64,000 nt of DNA from Spongilla lacustris (lineage: Eukaryota > Porifera > Demospongiae > Spongillida > Spongillidae): contig OX442418.1 in NCBI GenBank assembly GCA_949361645.1, positions 7,443,376-7,507,375 on the forward strand, read 5' to 3'. This document shows positions 14,401 through 29,600 of the stretch, one piece after another. The position numbers and the translations under genes were made by a program. The notes under the pieces were generated by a model. The model saw only the letters and a list, made by a program, of their open reading frames with translations. It was not told where the DNA came from and did not search any database. Position 1 is the first letter of the stretch. Every line of letters starts with the position of its first letter.

Positions 14401-17400
14401 ATATCTCAGTTTAGAAACAACACTTATGGTTTAACATGGTTTATCATAAACCATTCAATGGTATATTAAATTTAATACACTCAGACGTACCACCAATATG
14501 TAAATAGATTTACTAACTAGTTTTGGTTTAATTATTAATAGTCGTTATTATGATTTTAATGATACTACATGTATTGTGAATATCTCAGTTTAGAAACAAC
14601 ACTTATGGTTTAACATGGTTCATCATAAACCATTCAATGGTAAATTAAATCCAATACACTCAGACATACCAAATATATGTAAATAGATTTACTAATTAGT
14701 AATGGTTTAATTATTAATAGTCGTTATTATGATTTTAATGATACTACATGTATTGTGAATATCTCAGTTTAGAAACAACACTTATGGTTTAACATGGTTT
14801 ATCATAAACCATTCAATGGTATATTAAATCTAATACACTCAGACATATCAACAATATGTAAATAGATTCACTAACTAGTAATGGTTTAATTATTAATAGT
14901 CGTTATTATGATTTTAATGATACTACATGTATTGTGAATATCTCAGTTTAGAAACAACACTTATGGTTTAACATGGTTTATCATAAACCATTCAATGGTG
15001 TATTAAATCTAATACACTCAGACATCCCAGTCATATGTAAATAGATTTACCATGTAGTGATGGTTTAATTATTAAAGGTCGTTATTATGATTTTAATGAT
15101 ACTACATGTATTGTGAATATCTCAGTTTAGAAACAACACTTATGGTTTAACATGGTTTATCATAAACCATTCAATGGTAAATTAAATCTAATACACTCAG
15201 ACATATCACCTATATGTAAATAGATTTACTAACTAGTAATGTTTTAATTATTAATAGTCGTTATTATGATTTTAATGATTCTACATGTATTGTGAATATC
15301 TCAGTTTAGAAGCAACACTTATGGTTTAACATGGTTTATCATAAACCATTCAATGGTGTATTAAATCTAATACACTCAGACATACCACCAATATGTAAAT
15401 AGATTTACTAACTAGTAATGGTTTAATTATTAATAGTCGTTATTATGATTTTAATGATACTACATGTATTGTGAATATCTCAGTTTAGAAACAACACTTA
15501 TGGTTTACATGGTTTATCATAAACCATTCAATGGTATATTAAATTTAATACACTCAGACGTACCACCAATATGTAAATAGATTTACTAACTAGTAATGGT
15601 TTAATTATTAATAGTCGTTATTATGATTTTAATGATACTACATGTATTGTGAATATCTCAGTTTAGAAACAACACTTATGGTTTAACATGGTTTATCATA
15701 AACCATTCAATGGTGTATTAAATCTAATACACTCAGACATACCACCAATATGTAAATAGATTTACTAAGTAGTAATGGTTTAATTATTAATAGTCGTTAT
15801 TATGATTTTAATGATACTACATGTATTGTGAATATCTCAGTTTAGAAACAACACTTATGGTTTAACATGGTTTATCATAAACCATTCAATGGTGTATTAA
15901 ATGTAATACACTCAGACATCCCAGTCATATGTAAACACATTTACCAAGTAGTGATGGTTTAATTATTAAAGGTCGTTATTATGATTTTAATGATACTACA
16001 TGTATTGTGAATATCTCAGTTTAGAAACAACACTTATGGTTTAACATGGTTTATCATAAACCATTCAATGGTAAATTAAATCTAATACACTCAGACATAC
16101 CACCTATATGTAAATAGATTTACTAACTAGTAATGGTTTAATTATTAATAGTCGTTATTATGATTTTAATGATACTACATGTATTGTGAATATCTCAGTT
16201 TAGAAACAACAGTAATAGTTTAACATGGTTTATCATAAACCATTCAATGGTAAATTAAATCTAATCACTCAGACATACCACCTATATGTAAATAGATTTA
16301 CTAAGTAGTAATGGTTTAATTATTAATAGTCGTTAATATGATTTTATTGATACACCATGTATTGTGAATATCTCAGTTTAGAAACAACACTTATGGTTTA
16401 ACATGGTTTATCATAAACCATTCAATGGTATATTAAATCTAATACACTCAGACATACCACCAATATGTAAATAGATTTAATAACTAGTAATGGTTTAATT
16501 ATTAATAGTCGTTATTATGATTTTAATGATACTACATGTATTGTGAATATCTCAGTTTAGAAACAACACTTATGGTTTAACATGGTTTATCATAAATCAT
16601 TCAATGGTGTATTAAATCTAATACACTCAGACATACCACCAATATGTAAATAGATTTACTAACTAGTTTTGGTTTAATTATTAATAGTCGTTATTATGAT
16701 TTTAATGATACTACATGTATTGTGAATATCTCAGTTTAGAAACATCACTTATGGTTTAACATGGTTCATCATAAACCATTGAATGGTAAATTAAATCCAA
16801 TACACTCAGACATACCAAATATATGTAAATAGATTTACTAACTAGTAATGGTTTAATTATTAATAGTCGCTATTATGATTTTAATGATACTACATGTATT
16901 GTGAATATCTCAGTTTAGAAACAACACTTATGGTTTAACATGGTTTATCATAAACCATTCAATGGTAAATTAAATCTAATACACTCAGACATATCACCTA
17001 TATGTAAATAGATTTACTAACTAGTAATGGTTTAATTATTAATAGTCGTTATTATGATTTTAATGATACTACATGTATTGTGAATATCTCAGTTTAGAAA
17101 CAACACTTATGGTTTAACATGGTTTATCATAAACCATTCAATGGTGTATTAAATCTAATACACTCAGACATCCCAGTCATATGTAAGTAGATTTACCATG
17201 TATTGATGGTTTAATTATTAAAGGTCGTTATTATGATTTTAATGATACTACATGTATTGTGAATATCTCAGTTTAGAAACAACACTTATGGTTTAACATG
17301 GTTTATCATAAACCATTGAATGGTATATTAAATTTAATACATTCAGACGTACCACCAATATGTAAATAGATTTACTAACTAGTAATGGTTTAATTATTAA

Positions 17401-20400
17401 TAGTCGTTATTATGATTTTAATGATACTACATGTATTGTGAATATCTCAGTTTATAAGCAACACTTATGGTTTAACATGGTTTATCATAAACCATTCAAT
17501 GGTGTATTAAATCTAATACACTCAGACATACCACCAATATGTAAATAGATTTACTAACTAGTAATGGTTTAATTATTAATAGTCGTTATTATGATTTTAA
17601 TGATACTACATGTATTGTGAATATCTCAGTTTAGAAACAACACTTATGTTTTAACATGGTTTATCATAAACCATTCAATGGTGTATTAAATCTAATACAC
17701 TCAGACATACCACCAATATGTAAATAGATTTACTAACTAGTAATGGTTTAATTATTAATAGTGGTTATTATGATTTTAATGATACTACATGTATTGTGAA
17801 TATCTCAGTTTAGAAACAACACTTATGGTTTAACATGGTTTATCATAAACCATTCAATGGTGTATTAAATCTAATACACTCAGACATACCACCAATATGT
17901 AAATAGATTTACTAACTAGTAATGGTTTAATTATTAATAGTCGTTATTATGATTTTAATGATACTACATGTATTGTGAATATCTCAGTTTAGAAACAACA
18001 CTTATGGTTTAACATGGTTTATCATAAACCATTCAATGGTGTATTAAATCTAATACACTCAGACATACCACCAATATGTAAATAGATTTACTAACTAGTA
18101 ATGGTTTAATTATTAATAGTCGTTATTATGATTTTAATGATACTACATGTATTGTGAATATCTCAGTTTAGAAACAACACTTATGGTTTAACATGGTTTA
18201 TCATAAACCATTCAATGGTAAATTAAATCTAATACACTCAGACTTCCCAGTCATATGTAAATAGATTTACCAAGTAGTGATGGTTTAATTATTAAAGGTC
18301 GTTATTATGATTTTAATGATACTACATGTATTGTGAATATCTCAGTTTAGAAACAACAGTAATAGTTTAACATGGTTTATCATAAACCGTTCAATGGTAA
18401 ATTAAATCTAATCACTCAGACATACCACCTATATGTAAATAGATTTACTAAGTAGTAATGGTTTAATTATTAATAGTCGTTAATATGATTTTATTGATAC
18501 ACCATGTATTGTGAATATCTCAGTTTAGAAACAACACTTATGGTTTAACATGGTTTATCATAAACCATTCAATGGTATATTAAATCTAATACACTCAGAC
18601 ATACCACCATTATGTAAATAGATTTAATAACTAGTAATGGTTTAATTATTAATAGTCGTTATTATGATTTTAATGATACTACATGTATTGTGAATATCTC
18701 AGTTTAGAAACAACACTTATGGTTTAACATGGTTTATCATAAACCATTCAATGGTATATTAAATCTAATACACTCAGACATACCACCATTATGTAAATAG
18801 ATTTAATAACTAGTAATGGTTTAATTATTAATAGTCGTTATTATGATTTTAATGATACTACATGTATTGTGAATATCTCAGTTTAGAAACAACACTTATG
18901 GTTTAACATGGTTTATCATAAACCATTCAATGGTGTATTAAATCTAATACACTCAGACATACCACCAATATGTAAATAGATTTACTAACTAGTTTTGGTT
19001 TAATTATTAATAGTCGTTATTATGATTTTAATGATACTACATGTATTGTGAATATCTCAGTTTAGAAACAACACTTATGGTTTAACATGGTTCATCATAA
19101 ACCATTCAATGGTAAATTAAATCCAATAAACTCAGACATACCAAATATATGTAAATAGATTTACTAACTAGTAATGGTTTAATTATTAATAGTCGTTATT
19201 ATGATTTTAATGATACTACATGTATTGTGAATATCTCAGTTTAGAAACAACACTTATGGTTTAACATGGTTTATCATAAACCATTCAATGGTATATTAAA
19301 TGTAATACACTCAGACATACCACCAATATGTAAATAGATTTAATAACTAGTAATGGTTTAATTATTAATAGTCGTTATTATGATTTTAATGATACTACAT
19401 GTATTGTGAATATCTCAGTTTAGAAACAACACTTATGGTTTAACATGGTTTATCATAAACCATTCAATGGTAAATTAAATCTAATACACTCAGACATATC
19501 ACCTATATGTAAATAGATTTACTAACTAGTAATGGTTTAATTATTAATTGTCGTTATTATGATTTTAATGATTCTACATGTATTGTGAATATCTCAGTTT
19601 AGAAGTAACACTTATGGTTTAACATGGTTTATCATAAACCATTCAATGGTGTATTAAATGTAATACACTCAGACATCCCAGTCATATGTAAACACATTTA
19701 CCAAGTAGTGATGGTTTAATTATTAAAGGTCGTTATTATGATTTTAATGATACTACATGTATTGTGAATATCTCAGTTTAGAAACAACACTTATGGTTTG
19801 ACATGGTTTATCATAAACCATTCAATGGTAAATTAAATCTAATACACTCAGACATACCACCTATATGTAAATAGATTTACTAACTAGTAATGGTTTAATT
19901 ATTAATAGTCGTTATTATGATTTTAATGATTCTACATGTATTGTGAATATCTCAGTTTACAAGCAACACTTATGGTTTAACATGGTTTATCATAAACCAT
20001 TCAATGGTGTATTAAATCTAATACACTCAGACATACCACCAATATGTAAATAGATTTACTAACTAGTAATGGTTTAATTATTAATAGTCGTTATTATGAT
20101 TTTAATGATACAACATGTATTGTGAATATCTCAGTTTAGAAACAACACTTATGGTTTAACATGGTTTATCATAAACCATTCAATGGTATATTAAATTTAA
20201 TACACTCAGACGTACCACCAATATGTAAATAGATTTACTAACTAGTTTTGGTTTAATTATTAATAGTCGTTATTATGATTTTAATGATACTACATGTATT
20301 GTGAATATCTCAGTTTAGAAACAACACTTATGGTTTAACATGGTTCATCATAAACCATTCAATGGTAAATTAAATCCAATACACTCAGACATACCAAATA

Positions 20401-21070
20401 TATGTAAATAGATTTACTAACTAGTAATGGTTTAATTATTAATAGTCGTTATTATGATTTTAATGATACTACATGTATTGTGAATATCTCAGTTTAGAAA
20501 CAACACTTATGGTTTAACATGGTTTATCATAAACCATTCAATGGTATATTAAATCTAATACACTCAGACATATCAACAATATGTAAATAGATTCACTAAC
20601 TAGTAATGGTTTAATTATTAATAATCGTTATTATGATTATAATGATACTACATGTATTGTGAATATCTCAGTTTAGAAACAACACTTATGGTTTAACATG
20701 GTTTATCATAAACCATTCAATGGTGTATTAAATCTAATACACTCAGACATCCCAGTCATATGTAAATAGATTTACCATGTAGTGATGGTTTAATTATTAA
20801 AGGTCGTTATTATGATTTTAATGATACTACATGTATTGTGAATATCTCAGTTTAGAAACAACACTTATGGTTTAACATGGTTTATCATAAACCATTCAAT
20901 GGTAAATTAAATCTAATACACTCAGACATATCACCTATATGTAAATAGATTTACTAACTAGTAATGGTTTAATTATTAATAGTCGTTATTATGATTTTAA
21001 TGATTCTACATGTATTGTGAATATCTCAGTTTAGAAGCAACACTTATGGTTTAACATGGTTTATCATAAA
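8450..21070 (+). repeat. Higher-order repeat A, 5725-bp period (about 32 monomers)
   Basis: Several independent rare variants recur at exactly 5725 bp. GATACAACATG has its first C at 8661, 14386 and 20111. AACATCACTT ends its AACAT at 11020 and 16745. The GTTAATATGATTTTATTG variant is at 10607 and 16332, and again at 12754 and 18479. Two full copies and a partial third are present. Small differences (for example at 13240 versus 18965) indicate some later conversion. Regularity is lost near 21070, where the third copy appears to lack one monomer. Confidence 0.85.
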
Positions 21071-23699
21071 CCATTCAATGGTATATTAAATTTAATACAC
21101 TCAGACGTACCACCAATATGTAAATAGATTTACTAACTAGTAATGGTTTAATTATTAATAGTCGTTATTATGATTTTAATGATACTACATGTATTGTGAA
21201 TATCTCAGTTTAGAAACAACACTTATGGTTTAACATGGTTTATCATAAACCATTCAATGGTGTATTAAATCTAATACACTCAGACATACCACCAATATGT
21301 AAATAGATTTACTAAGTAGTAATGGTTTAATTATTAATAGTCGTTATTATGATTTTAATGATTCTACATGTATTGTGAATATCTCAGTTTAGAAGCAACA
21401 CTTATGGTTTAACATGGTTTATCATAAACCATTCAATGGTGTATTAAATCTAATACACTCAGACATACCACCAATATGTAAATAGATTTACTAACTAGTA
21501 ATGGTTTAATTATTAATAGTTGTTATTATGATTTTAATGATACTACATGTATTGTGAATATCTCAGTTTAGAAACAACACTTATGGTTTACATGGTTTAT
21601 CATAAACCATTCAATGGTATATTAAATTTAATACACTCAGACGTACCACCAATATGTAAATAGATTTACTAACTAGTAATGGTTTAATTATTAATAGTCG
21701 TTATTATGATTTTAATGATACTACATGTATTGTGAATATCTCAGTTTAGAAACAACACTTATGGTTTAACATGGTTTATCATAAACCATTCAATGGTGTA
21801 TTAAATCTAATACACTCAGACATACCACCAATATGTAAATAGATTTACTAAGTAGTAATGGTTTAATTATTAATAGTCGTTATTATGATTTTAATGATAC
21901 TACATGTATTGTGAATATCTCAGTTTAGAAACAACACTTATGGTTTAACATGGTTTATCATAAACCATTCAATGGTGTATTAAATGTAATACACTCAGAC
22001 ATCCCAGTCATATGTAAACACATTTACCAAGTAGTGATGGTTTAATTATTAAAGGTCGTTATTATGATTTTAATGATACTACATGTATTGTGAATATCTC
22101 AGTTTAGAAACAACACTTATGGTTTAACATGGTTTATCATAAACCATTCAATGGTAAATTAAATCTAATACACTCAGACATACCACCTATATGTAAATAG
22201 ATTTACTAACTAGTAATGGTTTAATTATTAATAGTCGTTATTATGATTTTAATGATTCTACATGTATTGTGAATATCTCAGTTTACAAGCAACACTTATG
22301 GTTTAACATGGTTTATCATAAACCATTCAATGGTGTATTAAATCTAATACACTCAGACATACCACCAATATGTAAATAGATTTACTAACTAGTAATGGTT
22401 TAATTATTAATAGTCGTTATTATGATTTTAATGATACAACATGTATTGTGAATATCTCAGTTTAGAAACAACACTTATGGTTTAACATGGTTTATCATAA
22501 ACCATTCAATGGTATATTAAATTTAATACACTCAGACGTACCACCAATATGTAAATAGATTTACTAACTAGTTTTGGTTTAATTATTAATAGTCGTTATT
22601 ATGATTTTAATGATACTACATGTATTGTGAATATCTCAGTTTAGAAACAACACTTATGGTTTACATGGTTTATCATAAACCATTCAATGGTATATTAAAT
22701 TTAGTACACTCAGACGTACCACCAATATGTAAATAGATTTACTAACTAGTAATGGTTTAATTATTAATAGTCGTTATTATGATTTTAATGATACTACATG
22801 TATTGTGAATATCTCAGTTTAGAAACAACACTTATGGTTTAACATGGTTTATCATAAACCATTCAATGGTGTATTAAATCTAATACACTCAGACATACCA
22901 CCAATATGTAAATAGATTTACTAAGTAGTAATGGTTTAATTATTAATAGTCGTTATTATGATTTTAATGATACTACATGTATTGTGAATATCTCAGTTTA
23001 GAAACAACACTTATGGTTTAACATGGTTTATCATAAACCATTCAATGGTGTATTAAATCTAATACACTCAGACATCCCAGTCATATGTAAATAGATTTAC
23101 CATGTAGTGATGGTTTAATTATTAAAGGTCGTTATTATGATTTTAATGATACTACATGTATTGTGAATATCTCAGTTTAGAAACAACACTTATGGTTTAA
23201 CATGGTTTATCATAAACCATTCAATGGTAAATTAAATCTAATACACTCAGACATACCACCTATATGTAAATAGATTTACTAACTAGTAATGGTTTAATTA
23301 TTAATAGTCGTTATTATGATTTTAATGATTCTACATGTATTGTGAATATCTCAGTTTAGAAGCAACACTTATGGTTTAACATGGTTTATCATAAACCATT
23401 CAATGGTGTATTAAATTTAATACACTCAGACATACCACCAATATGTAAATAGATTTACTAACTAGTAATGGTTTAATTATTAATAGTCGTTATTATGATT
23501 TTAATGATACTACATGTATTGTGAATATCTCAGTTTAGAAACAACACTTATGGTTTAACATGGTTTATCATAAACCATTCAATGGTATATTAAATTCAAT
23601 ACACTCAGACGTACCACCAATATGTAAATAGATTTACTAACTAGTATTGGTTTAATTATTAATAGTCGTTATTATGATTTTAATGATACTACATGTATT

Positions 23700-26600
23700 G
23701 TGAATATCTCAGTTTAGAAACAACACTTATGGTTTAACATGGTTTATCATAAACCATTCAATGGTGTATTAAATCTAATACACTCAGACATACCATCAAT
23801 ATGTAAATAGATTTACTAACTAGTAATGGTTTAATTATTAATAGTCGTTATTATGATTTTAATGATACTACATGTATTGTGAATATCTCAGTTTAGAAAC
23901 AACACTTATGGTTTAACATGGTTTATCATAAACCATTCAATGGTGTATTAAATGTAATACACTCAGACATCCCAGTCATATGTAAACACATTTACCAAGT
24001 AGTGATGGTTTAATTATTAAAGGTCGTTATTATGATTTTAATGATACTACATGTATTGTGAATATCTCAGTTTAGAAACAACACTTATGGTTTAACATGG
24101 TTTATCATAAACCATTCAATGGTAAATTAAATCTAATACACTCAGACATACCACCTATATGTAAATAGATTTACTAACTAGTAATGGTTTAATTATTAAT
24201 AGTCGTTATTATGATTTTAATGATTCTACATGTATTGTGAATATCTCAGTTTACAAGCAACACTTATGGTTTAACATGGTTTATCATAAACCATTCAATG
24301 GTGTATTAAATCTAATACACTCAGACATACCACCAATATGTAAATAGATTTACTAACTAGTAATGGTTTAATTATTAATAGTCGTTATTATGATTTTAAT
24401 GATACAACATGTATTGTGAATATCTCAGTTTAGAAACAACACTTATGGTTTAACATGGTTTATCATAAACCATTCAATGGTATATTAAATTTAATACACT
24501 CAGACGTACCACCAATATGTAAATAGATTTACTAACTAGTTTTGGTTTAATTATTAATAGTCGTTATTATGATTTTAATGATACTACATGTATTGTGAAT
24601 ATCTCAGTTTAGAAACAACACTTATGGTTTACATGGTTTATCATAAACCATTCAATGGTATATTAAATTTAGTACACTCAGACGTACCACCAATATGTAA
24701 ATAGATTTACTAACTAGTAATGGTTTAATTATTAATAGTCGTTATTATGATTTTAATGATACTACATGTATTGTGAATATCTCAGTTTAGAAACAACACT
24801 TATGGTTTAACATGGTTTATCATAAACCATTCAATGGTGTATTAAATCTAATACACTCAGACATACCACCAATATGTAAATAGATTTACTAAGTAGTAAT
24901 GGTTTAATTATTAATAGTCGTTATTATGATTTTAATGATACTACATGTATTGTGAATATCTCAGTTTAGAAACAACACTTATGGTTTAACATGGTTTATC
25001 ATAAACCATTCAATGGTGTATTAAATCTAATACACTCAGACATCCCAGTCATATGTAAATAGATTTACCATGTAGTGATGGTTAATTATTAAAGGTCGTT
25101 ATTATGATTTTAATGATACTACATGTATTGTGAATATCTCAGTTTAGAAACAACACTTATGGTTTAACATGGTTTATCATAAACCATTCAATGGTAAATT
25201 AAATCTAATACACTCAGACATACCACCTATATGTAAATAGATTTACTAACTAGTAATGGTTTAATTATTAATAGTCGTTATTATGATTTTAATGATTCTA
25301 CATGTATTGTGAATATCTCAGTTTAGAAGCAACACTTATGGTTTAACATGGTTTATCATAAACCATTCAATGGTGTATTAAATTTAATACACTCAGACAT
25401 ACCACCAATATGTAAATAGATTTACTAACTAGTAATGGTTTAATTATTAATAGTCGTTATTATGATTTTAATGATACTACATGTATTGTGAATATCTCAG
25501 TTTAGAAACAACACTTATGGTTTAACATGGTTTATCATAAACCATTCAATGGTATATTAAATTCAATACACTCAGACGTACCACCAATATGTAAATAGAT
25601 TTACTAACTAGTATTGGTTTAATTATTAATAGTCGTTATTATGATTTTAATGATACTACATGTATTGTGAATATCTCAGTTTAGAAACAACACTTATGGT
25701 TTAACATGGTTTATCATAAACCATTCAATGGTGTATTAAATCTAATACACTCAGACATACCACCAATATGTAAATAGATTTACTAACTAGTAATGGTTTA
25801 ATTATTAATAGTCGTTATTATGATTTTAATGATACTACATGTATTGTGAATATCTCAGTTTAGAAACAACACTTATGGTTTAACATGGTTTATCATAAAC
25901 CATTCAATGGTGTATTAAATGTAATACACTCAGACATCCCAGTCATATGTAAACACATTTACCAAGTAGTGATGGTTTAATTATTAAAGGTCGTTATTAT
26001 GATTTTAATGATACTACATGTATTGTGAATATCTCAGTTTAGAAACAACACTTATGGTTTAACATGGTTTATCATAAACCATTCAATGGTAAATTAAATC
26101 TAATACACTCAGACATACCACCTATATGTAAATAGATTTACTAACTAGTAATGGTTTAATTATTAATAGTCGTTATTATGATTTTAATGATTCTACATGT
26201 ATTGTGAATATCTCAGTTTACAAGCAACACTTATGGTTTAACATGGTTTATCATAAACCATTCAATGGTGTATTAAATCTAATACACTCAGACATACCAC
26301 CAATATGTAAATAGATTTACTAACTAGTAATGGTTTAATTATTAATAGTCGTTATTATGATTTTAATGATACAACATGTATTGTGAATATCTCAGTTTAG
26401 AAACAACACTTATGGTTTAACATGGTTTATCATAAACCATTCAATGGTATATTAAATTTAATACACTCAGACGTACCACCAATATGTAAATAGATTTACT
26501 AACTAGTTTTGGTTTAATTATTAATAGTCGTTATTATGATTTTAATGATACTACATGTATTGTGAATATCTCAGTTTAGAAACAACACTTATGGTTTACA

Positions 26601-29600
26601 TGGTTTATCATAAACCATTCAATGGTATATTAAATTTAATACACTCAGACGTACCACCAATATGTAAATAGATTTACTAACTAGTAATGGTTTAATTATT
26701 AATAGTCGTTATTATGATTTTAATGATACTACATGTATTGTGAATATCTCAGTTTAGAAACAACACTTATGGTTTAACATGGTTTATCATAAACCACTCA
26801 ATGGTGTATTAAATCTAATACACTCAGACATACCACCAATATGTAAATAGATTTACTAAGTAGTAATGGTTTAATTATTAATAGTCGTTATTATGATTTT
26901 AATGATACTACATGTATTGTGAATATCTCAGTTTAGAAACAACACTTATGGTTTAACATGGTTTATCATAAACCATTCAATGGTGTATTAAATGTAATAC
27001 ACTCAGACATCCCAGTCATATGTAAACACATTTACCAAGTAGTGATGGTTTAATTATTAAAGGTCGTTATTATGATTTTAATGATACTACATGTATTGTG
27101 AATATCTCAGTTTAGAAACAACACTTATGGTTTAACATGGTTTATCATAAACCATTCAATGGTAAATTAAATCTAATACACTCAGACATACCACCTATAT
27201 GTAAATAGATTTACTAACTAGTAATGGTTTAATTATTAATAGTCGTTATTATGATTTTAATGATTCTACATGTATTGTGAATATCTCAGTTTACAAGCAA
27301 CACTTATGGTTTAACATGGTTTATCATAAACCATTCAATGGTGTATTAAATCTAATACACTCAGACATACCACCAATATGTAAATAGATTTACTAACTAG
27401 TAATGGTTTAATTATTAATAGTCGTTATTATGATTTTAATGATACAACATGTATTGTGAATATCTCAGTTTAGAAACAACACTTATGGTTTAACATGATT
27501 TATCATAAACCATTCAATGGTATATTAAATTTAATACACTCAGACGTACCACCAATATGTAAATAGATTTACTAACTAGTTTTGGTTTAATTATTAATAG
27601 TCGTTATTATGATTTTAATGATACTACATGTATTGTGAATATCTCAGTTTAGAAACAACACTTATGGTTTAACATGGTTTATCATAAACCATTCAATGGT
27701 GTATTAAATCTAATACACTCAGACATCCCAGTCATATGTAAATAGATTTACCATGTAGTGATGGTTTAATTATTAAAGGTCGTTATTATGATTTTAATGA
27801 TACTACATGTATTGTGAATATCTCAGTTTAGAAACAACACTTATGGTTTAACATGGTTTATCATAAACCATTCAATGGTAAATTAAATCTAATACACTCA
27901 GACATACCACCTATATGTAAATAGATTTACTAACTAGTAATGGTTTAATTATTAATAGTCGTTATTATGATTTTAATGATACTACATGTATTGTGAATAT
28001 CTCAGTTTAGAAACAACACTTATGGTTTAACATGGTTTATCATAAACCATTCAATGGTGTATTAAATCTAATACACTCAGACATACCACCAATATGTAAA
28101 TAGATTTACTAACTAGTAATGGTTTAATTATTAATAGTCGTTATTATGATTTTAATGATACTACATGTATTGTGAATATCTCAGTTTAGAAACAACACTT
28201 ATGGTTTAACATGGTTTATCATAAACCATTCAATGGTGTATTAAATGTAATACACTCAGACATCCCAGTCATATGTAAACACATTTACCAAGTAGTGATG
28301 GTTTAATTATTAAAGGTCGTTATTATGATTTTAATGATACTACATGTATTGTGAATATCTCAGTTTAGAAACAACACTTATGGTTTAACATGGTTTATCA
28401 TAAACCATTCAATGGTAAATTAAATCTAATACACTCAGACATACCACCTATATGTAAATAGATTTACTAACTAGTAATGGTTTAATTATTAATAGTCGTT
28501 ATTATGATTTTAATGATTCTACATGTATTGTGAATATCTCAGTTTACAAGCAACACTTATGGTTTAACATGGTTTATCATAAACCATTCAATGGTGTATT
28601 AAATCTAATACACTCAGACATACCACCAATATGTAAATAGATTTACTAACTAGTAATGGTTTAATTATTAATAGTCGTTATTATGATTTTAATGATACAA
28701 CATGTATTGTGAATATCTCAGTTTAGAAACAACACTTATGGTTTAACATGGTTTATCATAAACCATTCAATGGTATATTAAATTTAATACACTCAGACGT
28801 ACCACCAATATGTAAATAGATTTACTAACTAGTTTTGGTTTAATTATTAATAGTCGTTATTATGATTTTAATGATACTACATGTATTGTGAATATCTCAG
28901 TTTAGAAACAACACTTATGGTTTACATGGTTTATCATAAACCATTCAATGGTATATTAAATTTAGTACACTCAGACGTACCACCAATATGTAAATAGATT
29001 TACTAACTAGTAATGGTTTAATTATTAATAGTCGTTATTATGATTTTAATGATACTACATGTATTGTGAATATCTCAGTTTAGAAACAACACTTATGGTT
29101 TAACATGGTTTATCATAAACCATTCAATGGTGTATTAAATCTAATACACTCAGACATACCACCAATATGTAAATAGATTTACTAAGTAGTAATGGTTTAA
29201 TTATTAATAGTCGTTATTATGATTTTAATGATACTACATGTATTGTGAATATCTCAGTTTAGAAACAACACTTATGGTTTAACATGGTTTATCATAAACC
29301 ATTCAATGGTGTATTAAATCTAATACACTCAGACATCCCAGTCATATGTAAATAGATTTACCATGTAGTGATGGTTTAATTATTAAAGGTCGTTATTATG
29401 ATTTTAATGATACTACATGTATTGTGAATATCTCAGTTTAGAAACAACACTTATGGTTTAACATGGTTTATCATAAACCATTCAATGGTAAATTAAATCT
29501 AATACACTCAGACATACCACCTATATGTAAATAGATTTACTAACTAGTAATGGTTTAATTATTAATAGTCGTTATTATGATTTTAATGATTCTACATGTA

